64,000 nt of DNA from Erythrobasidium yunnanense. Lineage: Eukaryota; Basidiomycota; Cystobasidiomycetes; Erythrobasidiales; Erythrobasidiaceae. The stretch spans positions 910,471 through 974,470 of the forward strand of contig BCJC01000005.1 in assembly GCA_001600175.1 (NCBI GenBank), read 5' to 3'. The notes beneath the pieces are model-generated. The model had not been told where the DNA came from. It saw only the letters and a list, made by a program, of their open reading frames with translations, and did not search any database. Positions 10,372 through 22,787 of the stretch are shown here, one piece after another; position 1 is the first letter of the stretch; each line of letters begins with the position of its first letter. A program made the translations under genes and the position numbers.

Positions 10372-13300
10372 TCAGGCAGGAAGAGTCGGTGAGGAGGATG
10401 GCGCAGCATCTGCTCCTGCCACTGCGATGTTGCTTGACTGAGACGGAGAGGTGGGTAAGAGTGAAAAGCTGAATGATGGCACTGATCCAACATAAGATGG
10501 ATGAGGCTCGTCGGCAACGGCTTCACCATCGCTTTCTGTCGCAGGTGAGGGAGCAATGGCTCCTTGGTTCTGCATCATCATTCCAAGACCCAGAGCGCCG
10601 GTCTTCTCGCCGGAGGGTGTTGCCAGCATGGCTTGCGAGGAGATCGTGCCCGAACGACTTGAAGTCCGAGAAAAGCTCGAGTCCAGCACGATCTCGACAT
10701 CGTCATCGTCACTCCCCTCAATTTCGCTGCGGTCTTGCTCATCGTACTCGTAGGAGAGCGATTCACTGCTGCTCTTGGTTGCAACTGACCGAGCGGAAGG
10801 CTGCATCGGGGCTAGCGAGTCTCGACGCATAAAATCCAACGATATGGCTGGAGATGGTCCTTCGCTCGTGCGCTTGCGACGCCGCGGCTTGCTCTTCGCC
10901 GTTTGCCTTGGGAAAGGATATGGCGGATAATCCAGACTCGGTTCTTGCGAAAACTCGTACGCCGTGAGATTAGGTGTTGTCATCGAATATAAGAGGTTGT
11001 GCGGATGTGACTCCATCTGCCAGAGGTACATGTCAGACCGTGCAGCCTCGATTGCAGAATCGGCAATCTCACCTTGTGAGCCGAGGCCGGCTTCGTATTG
11101 AGCTGGAAAGGGTCGTACTCGTCCTTGTGCTCTTCTTCATCCTCACGCGTCTCCCTCTGGCTCCCATCGACGCTTGCTGTGCCGTTCTCCGTCGAAACTG
11201 CGACAGGCATGCTGCTAGAAGTGTGATTTGCGGCGATAGCTGTTGTCTCCAGTAGACGTATGCGAGCTTCTGCTCTTTCTGCTCTTTCTGCAAAGTGAAC
11301 CAGTGCTCGATGATGCTGTGCGATACTGAGCATTAGTTCAAGGCTTCTACGTACGTCGGGCCATGCTTCCCTTACCTCCAGTTGCGTATCACGGCGGTCT
11401 ACCTCGACGCACTTCAATTTCCACTTGGCAATCTCAAGCTCCTTAGCTCGGCGTTCCAAGACCAATTCCATGCCCTGAAGTGTCGTCTTGACTTTATCTG
11501 GATCTAGGTCATCGAAGCTAATATCTTGCAAGCTTTTCAATAGTTCTTGATCGTTAGACACGACAGACTCGTCTGCTAGCTCAGCTTCGTCCGCATCTGC
11601 TTGAGACATCCTGGACGAGATTGTCCGCTTTGCTGAACTGCGACGCTGCGCCGGAAGTGATGGTGATGATTGAGGGGCTCGTCGACTTCGTGACAGTGAC
11701 GGCGAATCGTATTGACAATTCTCGCGAGACTGTTGATTCGGAGAAAGCAAATACTGCTCGTTCTCGTTCAGGCTTGCTACCCTACTTCTAGCTCCTGGCC
11801 GTCGTGCACCCTTCTTCCGTTGCCCGGAGGCAGAAGTACTACTCGATAACGGAGATGGCGGCGGTACATTAGAAGCAGGCACGTCGGAGGAAGTCATACT
11901 GGCAGTCTTCCGTCGAAGAGTGCCACCGGACGTCGAGATGGAGCCGAGAGACGGTCTCGCTGCATGACTGTGGCCAACAGTAGCCTCAGACCAGTTGGTG
12001 GCTGCAGGACCTGCATATGGAGAATGTATCTGCGGCGATGCGATGGAAGGGGAATAGACAATGGGAGAAGCTATGTGCATGCCGTATTGGGAGAGCATAG
12101 GCGACACGAGAGGCTGATTATACGATTGATGCATAGGAGTTGATGGATGTGCTTGCTGATCCATGTACGCTTGTTGTAGCTGCTGTTGCTGCTGCTGTAG
12201 CTGATTGATATAGATTTGCTGAGGAGTAGGTTGGGCGCTCGCAAGGTAATGCGCTTGCATCTGCGCTTGTGCCTGATGATTGTACTCCATCTGAGCTTGT
12301 ACGACTTGGAGATTACCGAGAAGATCCGCCTGCTGCATTCCGAGCCGTCTCTGCTGCTGGTGTTGCGCTAGCAACGAGGCATGTCTGTTCGCAGCATCAG
12401 ATGATGGAGATGCATGCTGCAGGGCAGGCTGAGGGGAAACGGGTCGCGAAGAAGTAGGCTCAGAGGATGGTAGCAAGGACGGGGAGTGTAAAGATGGGAA
12501 GACAAGGGGAGCATCGGAAGGACTGGGAGGAGCGAGACGATCCTGCTGATCCGGCAGGGATGGCCGTTGTTGTGATATGTTTGGTACTTGCTGCTGCTGC
12601 GCCTGAGATGGGTGCGGTTGCGAATGCTGCTGGCTGTGCTGCTGATGCAGTATATAGCCCTGTGGGAGGTGCATATAGGACAGCTGCTGATGCTGCTGCT
12701 GCTGACTTTGTTGCTGTTGATAGGCGAACAATAGAGCAGCCTGATTACTTGGGTCCATCCCATAATCAGCCCCTGCAGCATTCGGCAACATTCGCAAAGA
12801 TGGCGAAGCCAATGGCACAGCTGGATGTAGCAACATATGCTGGCCATTGCCTGAGTATGTAGATGGCACCGCTTGAGGTCGCGACGGGTGGATGCCACCA
12901 GGCTCGTTCAAGCGCATTTTCCGCTCGCTATCAGGCGGGGTGGGAAGATAGCGTTGCGTCGAATGATTCTCATGTCGAGCGTCTGGTGAGCGACGCGAGC
13001 CACCTGCTGCACCATTCGAACTTTGGAAGCCTGAATGAAAGCAGTACGTCTTATGTGCATCGGCCACGCCTGCTTGCGGAACCAATTCATCAAGTATTTG
13101 TCTTGATGAAGAAGCTGTGCTGCTCGCATTTGTCGATACCGACATGCTGGCTGATCGTCCAGAAATACTAGGCTCTGTCGATTCAATGTACGATGATGTC
13201 GGCACCGATGTAGATGTAGCTACCGAAGTAGATGGAGAATTAGGATTGCTTGCATCGTCTCCATTAGATAGACCAAGCTGCGATTGTGTTTCGGCAGATG

Positions 13301-14238
13301 CGACATCTGCATTCTCGAGAATTGACGAAGAGCCCGGTAGGCCTGGTATGCCAGCTCTGAAAGTCTGGCGATTAATAGCAGCTCTTGTCTTGCGGCTCAC
13401 GCGTGACGGCGATGAAGAAGAGCTTATAGACCTCGAAGAAGAATGCGCCTCCTGCAAGTGGTGGAAAGATGCATCGGAAGAAGATGAAGAAGACGATCTT
13501 GCCGTCATTGCAGTTGATCCAAGGTGATCTCCCTTAGATTCGCCCCCCGGCGAACGTGCATCCTGGTTCTGGCGGTGGGAGTCATCGTAAGGTGGAGGAG
13601 GCAGCAGGGTAGAATGCGGCCGACTTGCTGATTGTCGCCTGTCGTAGATTCCTTTACTGCTTTCTTCATTTTCATTCTCGTTGGGTTTCAGCCTAACTTC
13701 CTCCCCTCTTCTCTGCTCATCTGGCTGATGCGAGCTGGCAGATTGCGCATGTGTCGAAGCGATGGAGGCATGGTTCGATTCCGGCGATGAAGGAGATACT
13801 TGTATGCCGATAGACCGCACGGATACAGCTGCCTTAGGCTTAACCTCCTCCACTTCTTTTGCGGACTTCTTGCCAGAACTAGGCGACTGCTGGATCGGAT
13901 CTTTCTTGCTATCCGCGGTCGATTTCTTCGCTTTGCTTGAGCTGACCGATCTACTTGTATCTCTCGAGCGGGCTGCACGTGGAGTTGAGGTGATTGCGCT
14001 GGTTGACGGGCTTGTGTCTGCATCTGCAGTAGCTGCAATCGTATTCGCAGCAGATGTATCGCTTTCGGTCTTGCTAGTATGTGCCATGAAGAGACTGCTT
14101 GCTCGAAGAAGGGCCGGAAAACGTGATGAACCTTGTTGAAAAGTGTCTTGAACGCCATCGCGACCACGCGCCCTCAGGCCGGAATCATCGCCTTTGCTGA
14201 TACCACTACTACTACCATTCTCTGTGGCAGATGGTACT

Positions 14239-14277
<39 letters not shown>

Positions 14278-14615
14278 GAGCCTGCTTGTTGTTGCCGATT
14301 TGACCGCGTAGAGTTATCATTAGAAAGCTTGCCCGGCATGCTTGCGAGTATCTTCAAATAGTGTAAGCAGTATGTGAGGACAACTTGAAGTAGTAGAAGA
14401 CGACGGCCAGAGTCTGCGCTCTCGCTGGGAGCCTCTGCGCTCTGAGGTATCCCTAACAACCGTCTTTTGCGCCGGAGGTTGCTGGCTTTCCAGGATCTGT
14501 ATCGCTTGTAGGCGATCTCGCTGATGAGCCAGAGCAGAAGAGTTACACCCGCTGCCAGCGACAGGCCTCCCCACTGCACCCTGTTCCCGCTGATCATAAA
14601 GGGCAGCCCAGCCAA
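10372..14615 (-). CDS. large low-complexity protein with one N-terminal membrane anchor
   Basis: Two exons, 11073-14615 and 10372-11016, joined through GTGAGATT...TGGCAG; about 1395 residues. Residues 15-35 form one hydrophobic helix followed by a basic cluster (RRKRRLLG), so the long remainder is predicted to face the cytosol. Most of the protein is Ser-, Gln-, Pro- and His-rich and probably disordered, with a run of about 11 Gln near residue 120. Near residues 1050-1140 is a predicted coiled coil (GMELVLERRAKELEIAKWKL and HFAERAERAEARIRLLE), the only part likely to be conserved. A Ser/Asp-rich acidic patch (EGSDDDDVEIV) follows. I know no family with this make-up; function is unassigned. 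An internal GTAAGG...CTCAG of 50 bp near 11330-11380 could be an alternative intron but would destroy the coiled coil. Confidence 0.75.
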
Positions 14616-15559
14616 GACACGGGCGGATTGGCAATCAATCCAGCTGAGAAACTTGAAGAATGGCGGCCAGACGATGTATATATTGTTGTCCAGGTTGTAT
14701 CAAAGTCCTGTGGACGGGCCTCAGCGCCAGCTTTCTGAGACCCTGAAGTCACGGCTGGCCGTACCGATTTGTTGTCCTTTCAAGGTTTCAGATGGTACAT
14801 CGGCTTGTCTGCCTTCATGATTGATGTTGTACTTCAACACTGATGTAAAGGAGCGTGTTGGCGACTTTCAGGACTCCGAGACTTTCAAGCTGTCAAGCAA
14901 AGACTGATTTGGTATAATCAGGCCCAGCGAGAACGCGGAGTGGATGTGATTATTGAGTGGCAAAGACTATCTGTCGCGATAGACATCTGAGTATCACGGC
15001 AGCATTGCTATTCGTATCGGCATCTGTTCTTTGCGTCGTGTCTAGCTAGTCTTACAATCCGGCCTCATCGGTAAGGTATTCTCGCAGAGAAACGTGATAG
15101 CGTGATAGAAGGGAAGCGGAAGAAGACTACGCAAATAGTTGTAGTAGAACTGAAAAATATAGTGCACAACGGTCGAAACGGCAGCTTCGAGCGGAAGAAG
15201 CGGGGAAGAAAGATAGTAGAGGGAACAGCTTGGAAGCCTAGAGGGTAAGGTAAGGAGTAAAGAAAGAACCTATAGCACATATGACTACATGTAGGCTTTA
15301 CGAAAGGGCGCTACTTGATGGCTTCGGAGGGGCGGTTAGGAGAGGGGTCGAGGTTGGGAGAGCTCGCATAAAGCGCTTTCCGGATGTATTTGAAGGGGGA
15401 GAAATAGGTCCAATCGCTATATAGTGACCAAATATGCACACCAACTCGTTAGTACAGCTTGCCTGCTGATCCACGGACCTGACGGGAAAACTCACGCTCG
15501 AAACCGTTTGAATTGGTACTCTTGCTGCCGTTGTCTTTCGATCCGTCGTGCGCCTCATC
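14616..15559. other. intergenic stretch between the large gene and SNC
   Basis: About 940 bp. It includes the upstream region of the large gene and the 3' untranslated region of the SNARE gene, both on the minus strand. Small ORFs on both strands show no motif. Confidence 0.5.
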
Positions 15560-16156
15560 CTATTTCTTGACGACAATGGGTACGACAATTACGATGATGA
15601 GAAGAACGATGCCTGCTCCGATGAGAATGCGCATTTTCTAGAATTTCGGAACAAAGCAGCAGTCAGCTAGAAACGTCATTTGCATGTAGGAAATTCAATG
15701 ACAAAGTCTTTCCACCACATAGCCTTCCTGACACGATTTGCACCACGTCTGAAGCCTTGCGCCGAAACGGCGAGAGTGTCGGTCTTGTCCTGAAGACTGT
15801 CTAACCGCTCTCCTCGCTCCGCGACTTTCTTGATGTTGTCTTGCATGATGTTTACAGTATTGTCGATCTCTGCTTGGATAGCTGCTGTACGACTGTTGCC
15901 GGCGCCGCCTGCGGCTCCACCACTTCCGGGCTGTCGCCCTCCGCTCCCAGGAGCGCTGCCAGATGGTGATGGCACATAGGGGTCATACGGTCTGAAAGGT
16001 GATGAAGGAGAAAGAGCAGAATTAGTCAGTCCAGAGTCAAGGGTCGAGCACCGCGAGAATGACCCTACTCGTTGGACCTGTGTAGGGTGAATGAGGGGGC
16101 ATGTTATATCAGACAGGAGTTCTTGATGTCCAAGCGTAGTGGAGGCTATCTCACAT
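15560..16156 (-). CDS. SNC1: synaptobrevin/VAMP-type v-SNARE
   Basis: Secretory vesicle R-SNARE. Inferred exons are 16155-16156, 16069-16077, 15703-15991 and 15560-15637. Together they give 125 residues plus stop, in frame throughout. The SNARE motif ([21 protein letters not shown]...) carries the R-SNARE arginine in [10 protein letters not shown], followed by MWWKD at the membrane border. The tail anchor is in the last exon ([20 protein letters not shown]). The N-terminus, [15 protein letters not shown], needs an unusual structure: the A and T of the start codon are in exon 1 (GAT|GTGAGA), the G plus eight more bases form a 9-bp exon, and the rest follows. The third intron uses the atypical donor GTCATT. 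The core is certain; the first two exons are inferred from phase and from the YDPYVP motif common in fungal Snc proteins. Confidence 0.85.
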
Positions 16157-16478
16157 CTCGACTACAGAAGGGCTCTAGGTGCCGCGAGGTCGGTATGGCT
16201 TGTAGCGAGGTCGTAAGTCGACTCCGAACAGGACGCAGTATAGCTGGGTGTGTGCCGTTTGATGCGCTGTATCAAATGGTGTGATGAATATACTTGATTG
16301 GCGAAGTCGGTTGTCGAGAATCAAGCCTTGATAGATGAGCCGCCTTTCACAGCCTTGCGTACCTACGCACACATTTCTGCAAAAACAGCCTATCTATAAG
16401 GCCTCGAGGATGATACAACAGTAACGCAGAAGATAAGCCTGCTTCTCACGCAAGAACGCGTTTCTTTGCATAGTCAAG

Positions 16479-17935
16479 ATGTCACGCCTCGAGAAGACCG
16501 ATATGCCTGCGACCGGACAGAAGGCCTCAAGGAGCTTTTTGGATAGCTTCCTGGACCTCTCTGTACCTACCTTACTGGCTCTAGGCGGTCTGCTACGCTT
16601 TATCCTGATCTTATACGGAGAGCACCACGATGCTTCGCATGCTCTGAAATACACCGATGTCGACTACCACGTCTTCACAGACGCTGCTTCTTTCATCTTA
16701 CATCCTTCCAAAGCCGCAGAGGGGCCCTATGCAAGCAAGGTAGCGAGGTACCTGAATCGCGACTTTGCAATAGGAACACCGTACGACCGGGCTACATATC
16801 GATATACTCCTCTTCTAGCTCTTCTTCTTCTCCCGACATCCTTCCTCCACATATCATTCGGGAAATTCCTCTTTGCGGGCGCGGACCTCGTAGCTGCTCA
16901 GCTTCTTCTACATATCCTAGTCAAGGCGTACAAGCTACCTATACGTCGAGCGAAATTGTATACTTGCGCGACATGGCTCTTCAACCCATTCGTGGCGAAT
17001 ATCAGTACGCGAGGAAACGCGGAATCCATACTGGCAGTCCTGGTCCTGTCTACATTGGCAGGTGCAAAAGCTAGGAGATGGAATATAGCAGCTATTATAT
17101 TTGGAGTAGCGGTACACTTCAAGATATACCCCGTCATCTACGCTGCGAGCGTGCTCGCTGCGCTAGCAAAGGAGACGGGATCCATAATCAATCTCAAGCA
17201 GATCAAGTTCGGTTTAATAGCCTTGACAAGCTTCGCATCATTGAATGCAGCGATGTATGCAATGTACGTCTTGTACACCGAGCCCGCATCGAGCATAGCT
17301 GATGAAGCAATGCAGATGGGGCCAACCCTTCCTGGAGCATTCATACCTGTACCATCTTACGCGTCTCGACCACCGACACAACTTCTCCTTCCATTTCTAT
17401 GAGATCTATCTATCTCTACATAGCGCAAGCTCCGCTGCACCAGTCGCCTGGTACTACAAGCTCGCAACTTCGTCTTTCATACCCCAGATGGGTCTGGCTA
17501 CTTTTATTGGCGTTCTTTGTGGATATCATGGAGATCTGGCGTTCGCTTGGTTCATGCAGACTTTCGTCTTTGTGCTCTTCAATCGAGTCTGCACTTCGCA
17601 GGTATGGCCTCCTACTGCTTCATACAGCTTACTCAGTTCCCTGACCATCATATGCTGTCTTCACTGTGATCCAGTACTTCATGTGGTTCCTCTGCCTCCT
17701 TCCTCTCATACTCCCTTCCCTGGTACTGAACAAGCGCGAAGCCATCTATCTTATCGCAATATGGGCAGCTGCACAAGTCCCGTGGCTCTACCTAGCATAC
17801 AACTTAGAATTCTTAGGCAGACCTGTCTTCTTGAACCTCTGGATAACTAGCATTACGTGGTTTGCGATCAATGTAGAGATCGCACGAACGTTGTTGGCTG
17901 CGTGGCGGCCTCTGCCCTCGTCGTATCGTAGATAG
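16479..17935 (+). CDS. GPI14: GPI mannosyltransferase 1 (PIG-M type)
   Basis: Adds the first mannose to the GPI core in the ER lumen, using dolichol-phosphate-mannose. Exons 16479-17272, 17316-17601 and 17675-17935 give 446 residues. Seen: an N-terminal helix, the luminal DxD motif (TDVDYHVFTDA), the block RYTPLLALLLLP, FNPFVANISTRGNAES, the strongly conserved HLTRLDHRHNFSFHFY, and late helices with QTFVFVLFNRVCTSQYFMWF. Around ten hydrophobic segments fit the PIG-M topology. The first intron is only 43 bp (GTACAC...TGCAG), among the shortest here, but is required to join LYTE... out and bring WGQPFLEHSYLYHLTR in. Length and motifs are normal for the family. Confidence 0.95.
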
Positions 17936-18498
17936 ATTACCAGTATGTATTTTAGTGAGGCTGTCTGCGGGGTGTGCCAGGCAGAGTGATGATGAGAGTG
18001 ATCAAGTTCCCGCAATCAGTAGAATTCACAGTTTGGGTGGCGTGCAGACATGATGGTCGTTGGACAGGTGTGCAGTAGTAATGTCTAATGGTACAACATC
18101 AACGTACTGCTGTACTGCTTACTTTCGCTCTCGCGACCAATTGAAGGTCTGTCTTCACATTAAAGAGCTACATCTTGACTCGTCGCTTCGTTCGTTGCGT
18201 TATATTTGGCCTACGGACATGACGACAAAGCAGCTCATCAGTTCGCCATTCCCTTCAAGCTTTGAGTAGTAGGAAGGAAGGGTGGGAGGAATGAATCTCA
18301 GAAAGATCAATTGGAGTTTGTGTTTATTGAATATAATCATGTCCTGCAACCATATGTTATGCGTTGCAAGATCGTGATTTTCTCTTAATAAATTTCGCAT
18401 CGTCGAAAGTGGAGGGGAGGAAGAATTGTGGAGATAAGGTATGCGAAGGAAATGGTAGAGGGACTCACTTTGATACTGCTTGTTATTGAAAGATTGAT
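17936..18498. other. intergenic stretch between convergent genes
   Basis: GPI14 and IES2 converge here, so this should be two 3' untranslated regions. An AT-rich part around 18290-18400 could serve polyadenylation. No gene seen. Confidence 0.5.
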
Positions 18499-19989
18499 TT
18501 AGGCTGTTGCTGCTACTTCTGCGGCCTTATTGAGCAGCCTCGTCTTGGGCGGTGGTCGAGGCGGGGGATACTTGATTTCCTTCGATTTACCGGCATCCAT
18601 TTCTTCAATCTTGACCTTCCCTCCCGCTGCTGTCGGCCAAGCATATTTCTCCTCCAGGTCAACAGGGACCGCCCACACCTCATTATAGATCCCATCTTTG
18701 ATACTCGACACCCAGCGCAGCATAGTCGGCAGTCTCCCTTGTAATAAATCTGAAGAAGGAGGTATGGCTTGCCCATTCTCATCTACCCCACCGCTGGGGA
18801 TGGGGAGAAGAGTGGAGGATCGGTCAACTTTGGTAGCGGCTGCTATGCGCGAAGTACTGGCGCCGCCCCGGCGACCGATGGGCTTTTTGAGCAGTCGCTC
18901 AATCGTTTCTTGTTTCTGAAGATGAATAAAGCATTCGTCAGCATGCTATAATCTTTGGAATAGTAAGGGGGAGAAAGCGTACCTCTTCCTCAAGCTTCTT
19001 GTTCAGCAAATGCTTCCGCCGACGGGAAGTCTCTACTTTCCGCATAGCGACTTCATCTTCCGTAAGTATCTTCTTCTTTGACGGTGCTGCGCGAATAAAT
19101 CAGCTGCCCATACTATGCTAGGGAGCGGAGGCAGGCGTACCTGACGGCAGACTCATAAGCTCTGGCTCTGCACCAACAGCTGCTGCACGTTGCCTTGCAG
19201 TCATCTTTGTGATTGACATTGATGAGCTTTGCGAGTTGTCAGACATGAAGTCTTCCTCGTCGTCTTCTTCCCCTTCTGGCGCATCTGGCTGGTCGTCTTC
19301 CATGTCATCGAATTCTGCGATACCCAGATTAGCATGCTTATCGAGGGACGTTGAAACGAGTAAGTGTGAGTGTACTCACCTTCCATTTCAGAGTGTTTCC
19401 GCTTTGCAGCAGGTTTGGGTCGTGCTGCAGCAGGTGCTTTGCCCTTCTTGTTGGCAGAGGGTGCTGCACCTTTACCTCTTCCACTACCACTGCCTCGCAG
19501 TGAGATGACAGTGGGCGGCATAGCAGGGCTGGAAGGCCCATTGTTCGCATCGTTGTTTCCCAATTTCAGCTTAATTTTCACCGGATTGGCTGCAGTGGAT
19601 GTAGAGGTGGATGGGGAAGGGTATTGATCTTGCATGGAAGTATCATAGTCTTCGTACTCTTCACCCTCTGCGTCGTCGTAAGCTTGTGCATCGTCGCCGT
19701 CCTCGTTCTCGTCCTCCTCAGCCAGCTCATCCACCTCTTCTCCCTCATCTTCGTCTGAATCCACTACATCTGCAGTGTCCATCGACTCATTTGCTCTGAC
19801 TGCTGCTGCTCTCGCTGCTGGACGAGCTGCGACGGGTGCTGCGATTCTGATTCGACGAGCTGATGATGAAGAAGCCTGACGTCCTGGAGCTGACCTTGTT
19901 GCTGTATGATTTATGTCGTTGTAGCTGTCGTCGCTTGCACTTGCCAGCTCATCCTGCTCCTCATCACTCTCGATGATCCGAGGGGGCAT
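18499..19989 (-). CDS. IES2: INO80 chromatin-remodelling complex subunit Ies2 (PAPA-1 domain)
   Basis: Exons 19380-19989, 19141-19314, 18983-19086 and 18499-18915 give 434 residues. The N-terminal 240 residues are disordered and acidic or Ala/Lys-rich. The conserved part is the PAPA-1 domain, spread over the exon 3-4 junction: SRRRKHLLNKKLEEE, then KQETIERLLKKPIGRRGG. It is followed by the C-terminal block LPTMLRWVSSIKDG and a Pro-rich segment. These are the marks of Ies2 / INO80B, which activates the Ino80 ATPase. The HIT zinc finger of animal INO80B is absent, as usual in fungi. Start chosen at the first ATG, before the acidic IIESDEEQDEL region. Confidence 0.85.
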
Positions 19990-20127
19990 GGCATCAGATC
20001 AGGATGGATGGAGCAGAGACAATCCTTGAATCCAAGACAAAACAAAGTCAAGAAGGATCAGCCAACAACAATAATGATTACATTGCATGTAGGTGACAGT
20101 AACAGTGATATTAGAAGCTGGAAGTAA

Positions 20128-21161
20128 TGGCTAAACGCTGCCACTTGACAGCATCTAGGTGAGTCCGGGAAAGAACAACGCCGATACACCTCATCCTTAA
20201 AGAGTTCAACGCAGAACAGTCCCGGTCACAGCGTATCCTATGGCTACTTGAAGAACTCAATGTCCCATATCAACTCAAAGAATACAAGAGACTTGTTAGC
20301 AATACACTTTTCGGACCGGTCCTCGACACATCCATTGACTTGTTCATTTCCAGGCGAGCGGCGCCGCTGATCCAGAGCTCAAGAAGATCCATCCTGTCCG
20401 TTTCACATCTCGCGACCTTCCAGTGCTCCTAGCTGATTCCAATGACAGCTCGGGAAATCGCCAATCATTACAGACGATGATCTTACCATAGCTGAGAGGT
20501 GCTAATGATCTTCTTCACACTCTCTCTATTCTCTAACCTTTATGATCAGCGGCGCCATCGTGCAATACCTCATCAAGAAGTATGGCAACGGCCGCTTCGT
20601 TCCAGAAGCGGGTACTCAGAAAGAGCTCGACGACATCTACTTCCAGCATTTCGCAGAGGGAACACTCATGCCATATATGGTCATGAAGCTCATCTTTGGG
20701 AAATTGTACGAAGCTTCACCTTTCTTCATCAAGCCCATCTCGGGTATGCTGGGCAGCCAGGTTGGAAAGAGCTACATTGAACCGAATGTGAAGAAGTCAT
20801 TCCTCATGATTGCGGAGTATCTCGAGAAAGATGGTGGAAGACAATGGCTTGCTGGCGGGAGCGAACCTACAGGCGCAGATTTTATGGTGCGTTGTTACAC
20901 CTTCCCTCAGGACACAGTAGACTGAGAGTCTCTCGAAGATGTCCTTCCCGCTTGAAGCATCGATTCTGGGCGGTCGTATGCCCGAGGAGAGCATTCCACA
21001 AGCCTTGCGCACCTATGTCGAGCGAATCCATGCTCGACCAGCTTACAAGCAGGCCATCGCAAAGGGACCAAAGTATAACTACGGTACCCTTCTTACTTCT
21101 TGCGCTTCTCTCACCTTCTGACTTTCTTCCTTCATCAGGACCTCGCGAAGGCAAGCTTTGA
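20128..21161 (+). CDS. glutathione S-transferase
   Basis: Soluble or membrane-linked GST of the fungal Gtt1-like type. Clear exons: up to about 20296 (SRSQRILWLLEELNVPYQLK, the thioredoxin-like N-terminal domain), a middle one ending ELKKIHP at 20395, 20449-20498 (LGKSPIITDDDLTIAES, the glutathione-binding cis-Pro and Glu-Ser pair), 20550-20886, 20939-21083 and 21139-21161. The helical C-terminal domain includes WLAGGSEPTGADF. The segment before SRSQRI is longer than in typical relatives (IHLILKEFNAEQ). A TGA precedes it in frame, so a short first exon or another start is needed; the ATG at 20128 is only a candidate. Donor GTCCGT at 20396 is non-consensus but gives the expected HPLGKSP. Confidence 0.8.
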
Positions 21162-21210
21162 TAGTATGACAAGCGATGCATTGTATTGTGTTGCTCCTTC
21201 TACTGCGTGT

Positions 21211-22652
21211 CTACACTCTAATCAAGTACCACATACTCGCTATCTGCGATACTGCAATAAAGAATAAAAACTTGATCCTCCTACTCCGCTGAGCGTGCGT
21301 GACTCCGCCCGTCGCCGTTGCGTTGTTCGTATCTTGGAAAGCGCCTTGTAAGGAAGGATCCGGGAGGACTACATAACGTAAAGAGCGTAGCTGTAGCAAG
21401 AAACATCGTCAGTAATGCGTTCGATCTGGGAGAATGGCATAAGGCAGAACTTACCAGGAAGAAGGCGTTCGCGCAGAAGACATAGACAAACACACTCCAG
21501 TACATCCACCCTCTGAAGTTGAGCAGCTGCACAAGTAGCGTGACTATGATTCCCACAAACTTATATCCCGAGTAGCTGAACAGATCCACTACTGTCCCTT
21601 CCCCTCCAATATTCAGCAGATATGTTCCCAGTCTTATCAGACAGAACTCGATGAAGATGATCCCTAGTGATTTCGAAGCCGTCATGCCTAGATCGTCTGG
21701 ATGGAATTGACCTCGTGTCCCCGTTACTACGCCCGCGAGCAGGATGTACGTCACGAGTGCCATCACGGGGATATACATGTCGGGTGAATTGATGTCGTCA
21801 CGAGGTGGTTTGTAGCCTTCTACTTGGCCGGACGTGTCGTTGCGCTTGACTAGGCGAGACCATGGACGCTGGAAGACCATCTTCAGCTCCAGTTTCCAGC
21901 CAGATCAAACGAGCACTTACATGGCGCCAAGGAAAGATGATAAGACGAAGTTTGAGGAGGACGTATTTGTTTGATACGTTGAAGCTATGTAGTAAATGCG
22001 CGACCGGCAAATGTCGCATGAACTAGCTCAGTAACCCCAAAGATCAGCTCGAAAGTCCGGTTAGGCATAGTGATTCACATATACTCACATTCTTGTTGAC
22101 GTAGTCCTGACCAGCAGCTACTGCGCTTCGTCCAAACTGCATCCCCATCTGAGCCGTCGCGTCGTTGAACCCCCCATTCGGCATGAACTGATTCCACGGT
22201 ATATTATTCTGCTGCTGTTGCTGTGCATTGAAACCCTGCTGCTGTTGTTGTTGAGCGCCGAGGGGAGGTACACCACCGAACTGGGCCTGTCCAGAGTACA
22301 GCCCAGGGTCCGCGGCAGCTGCAGCTTGTTGCTGGTGTTGTTGCACAGGAGGAGATGTGAATCGTTGATATTCAGCACCATTACTGCTGCTGCCGCCTCT
22401 GCTGGATCCGCTCCCAGCTTGGACAGGCGGTGATGAGAACCGCTGGTATTCATCGCTTGAAGCTAGGCCTTGTACGCCAGGAGGTGGACTTGAATGCAGA
22501 TTTCGAGGATTGAGAGGATGCTACATGCGCAAGGACGGCATCAGCTTGTCAGGTGCGTCCGCTTTTTTGGGTCACGGCTTCAGTACCTGAGGCGCAGGAT
22601 GATGCAGAATGGTCTCGCGCTCGCCCATAGACGTATTGTTCCGCCGCTGCAT
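21211..22652 (-). CDS. YIF1: Yif1 family ER-Golgi transport protein
   Basis: Golgi/ER membrane protein that binds Yip1 and Rab GTPases and helps form COPII vesicles. Exons 22587-22652, 22089-22520, 21921-22022, 21455-21868 and 21211-21390 give 397 residues in frame. A Gln/Ser-rich cytosolic N-terminus of about 160 residues (with the repeated element EYQRFxSPPVQ) precedes the family's entry block: AGQDYVNKN, HSFNVSNKYVLLKLRLIIFPW, then SPDMYIPVMALVTYILLAG. Five hydrophobic helices follow. The last exon supplies LRSLRYVVLPD and the terminal helix with its basic lead-in (AQRSRRIKFLFFIAVSQ). The last intron is needed; reading through it would replace this conserved end. Confidence 0.93.
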
Positions 22653-22787
22653 AGCTGTATCCCGAGACTGAGCAGGCAATCAAGGTCTAACAAGGGTGTT
22701 AGTGAGTGACAAGGCAAGAGACGTGTCGCGCGATATGATTTTCTTCAGCAAAGCTTTCTAGTTCTACGTTTCTAATACGATGGTATG

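Noticed and set aside
11330-11380. intron GTAAGG...CTCAG inside the large minus-strand exon
   Set aside because: Splicing keeps an open frame but replaces a coherent coiled-coil helix with a Ser-rich run; kept only as an alternative.
13765-13785. tRNA T-loop-like sequence (GGTTCGATTCC)
   Set aside because: It is inside the long coding exon of the large minus-strand gene, and no acceptor stem or anticodon arm can be paired around it.
14244-14274. CTG/CAG repeats here and near 30790 as a repeat element or CRISPR-like array
   Set aside because: These are glutamine-codon runs inside coding exons.
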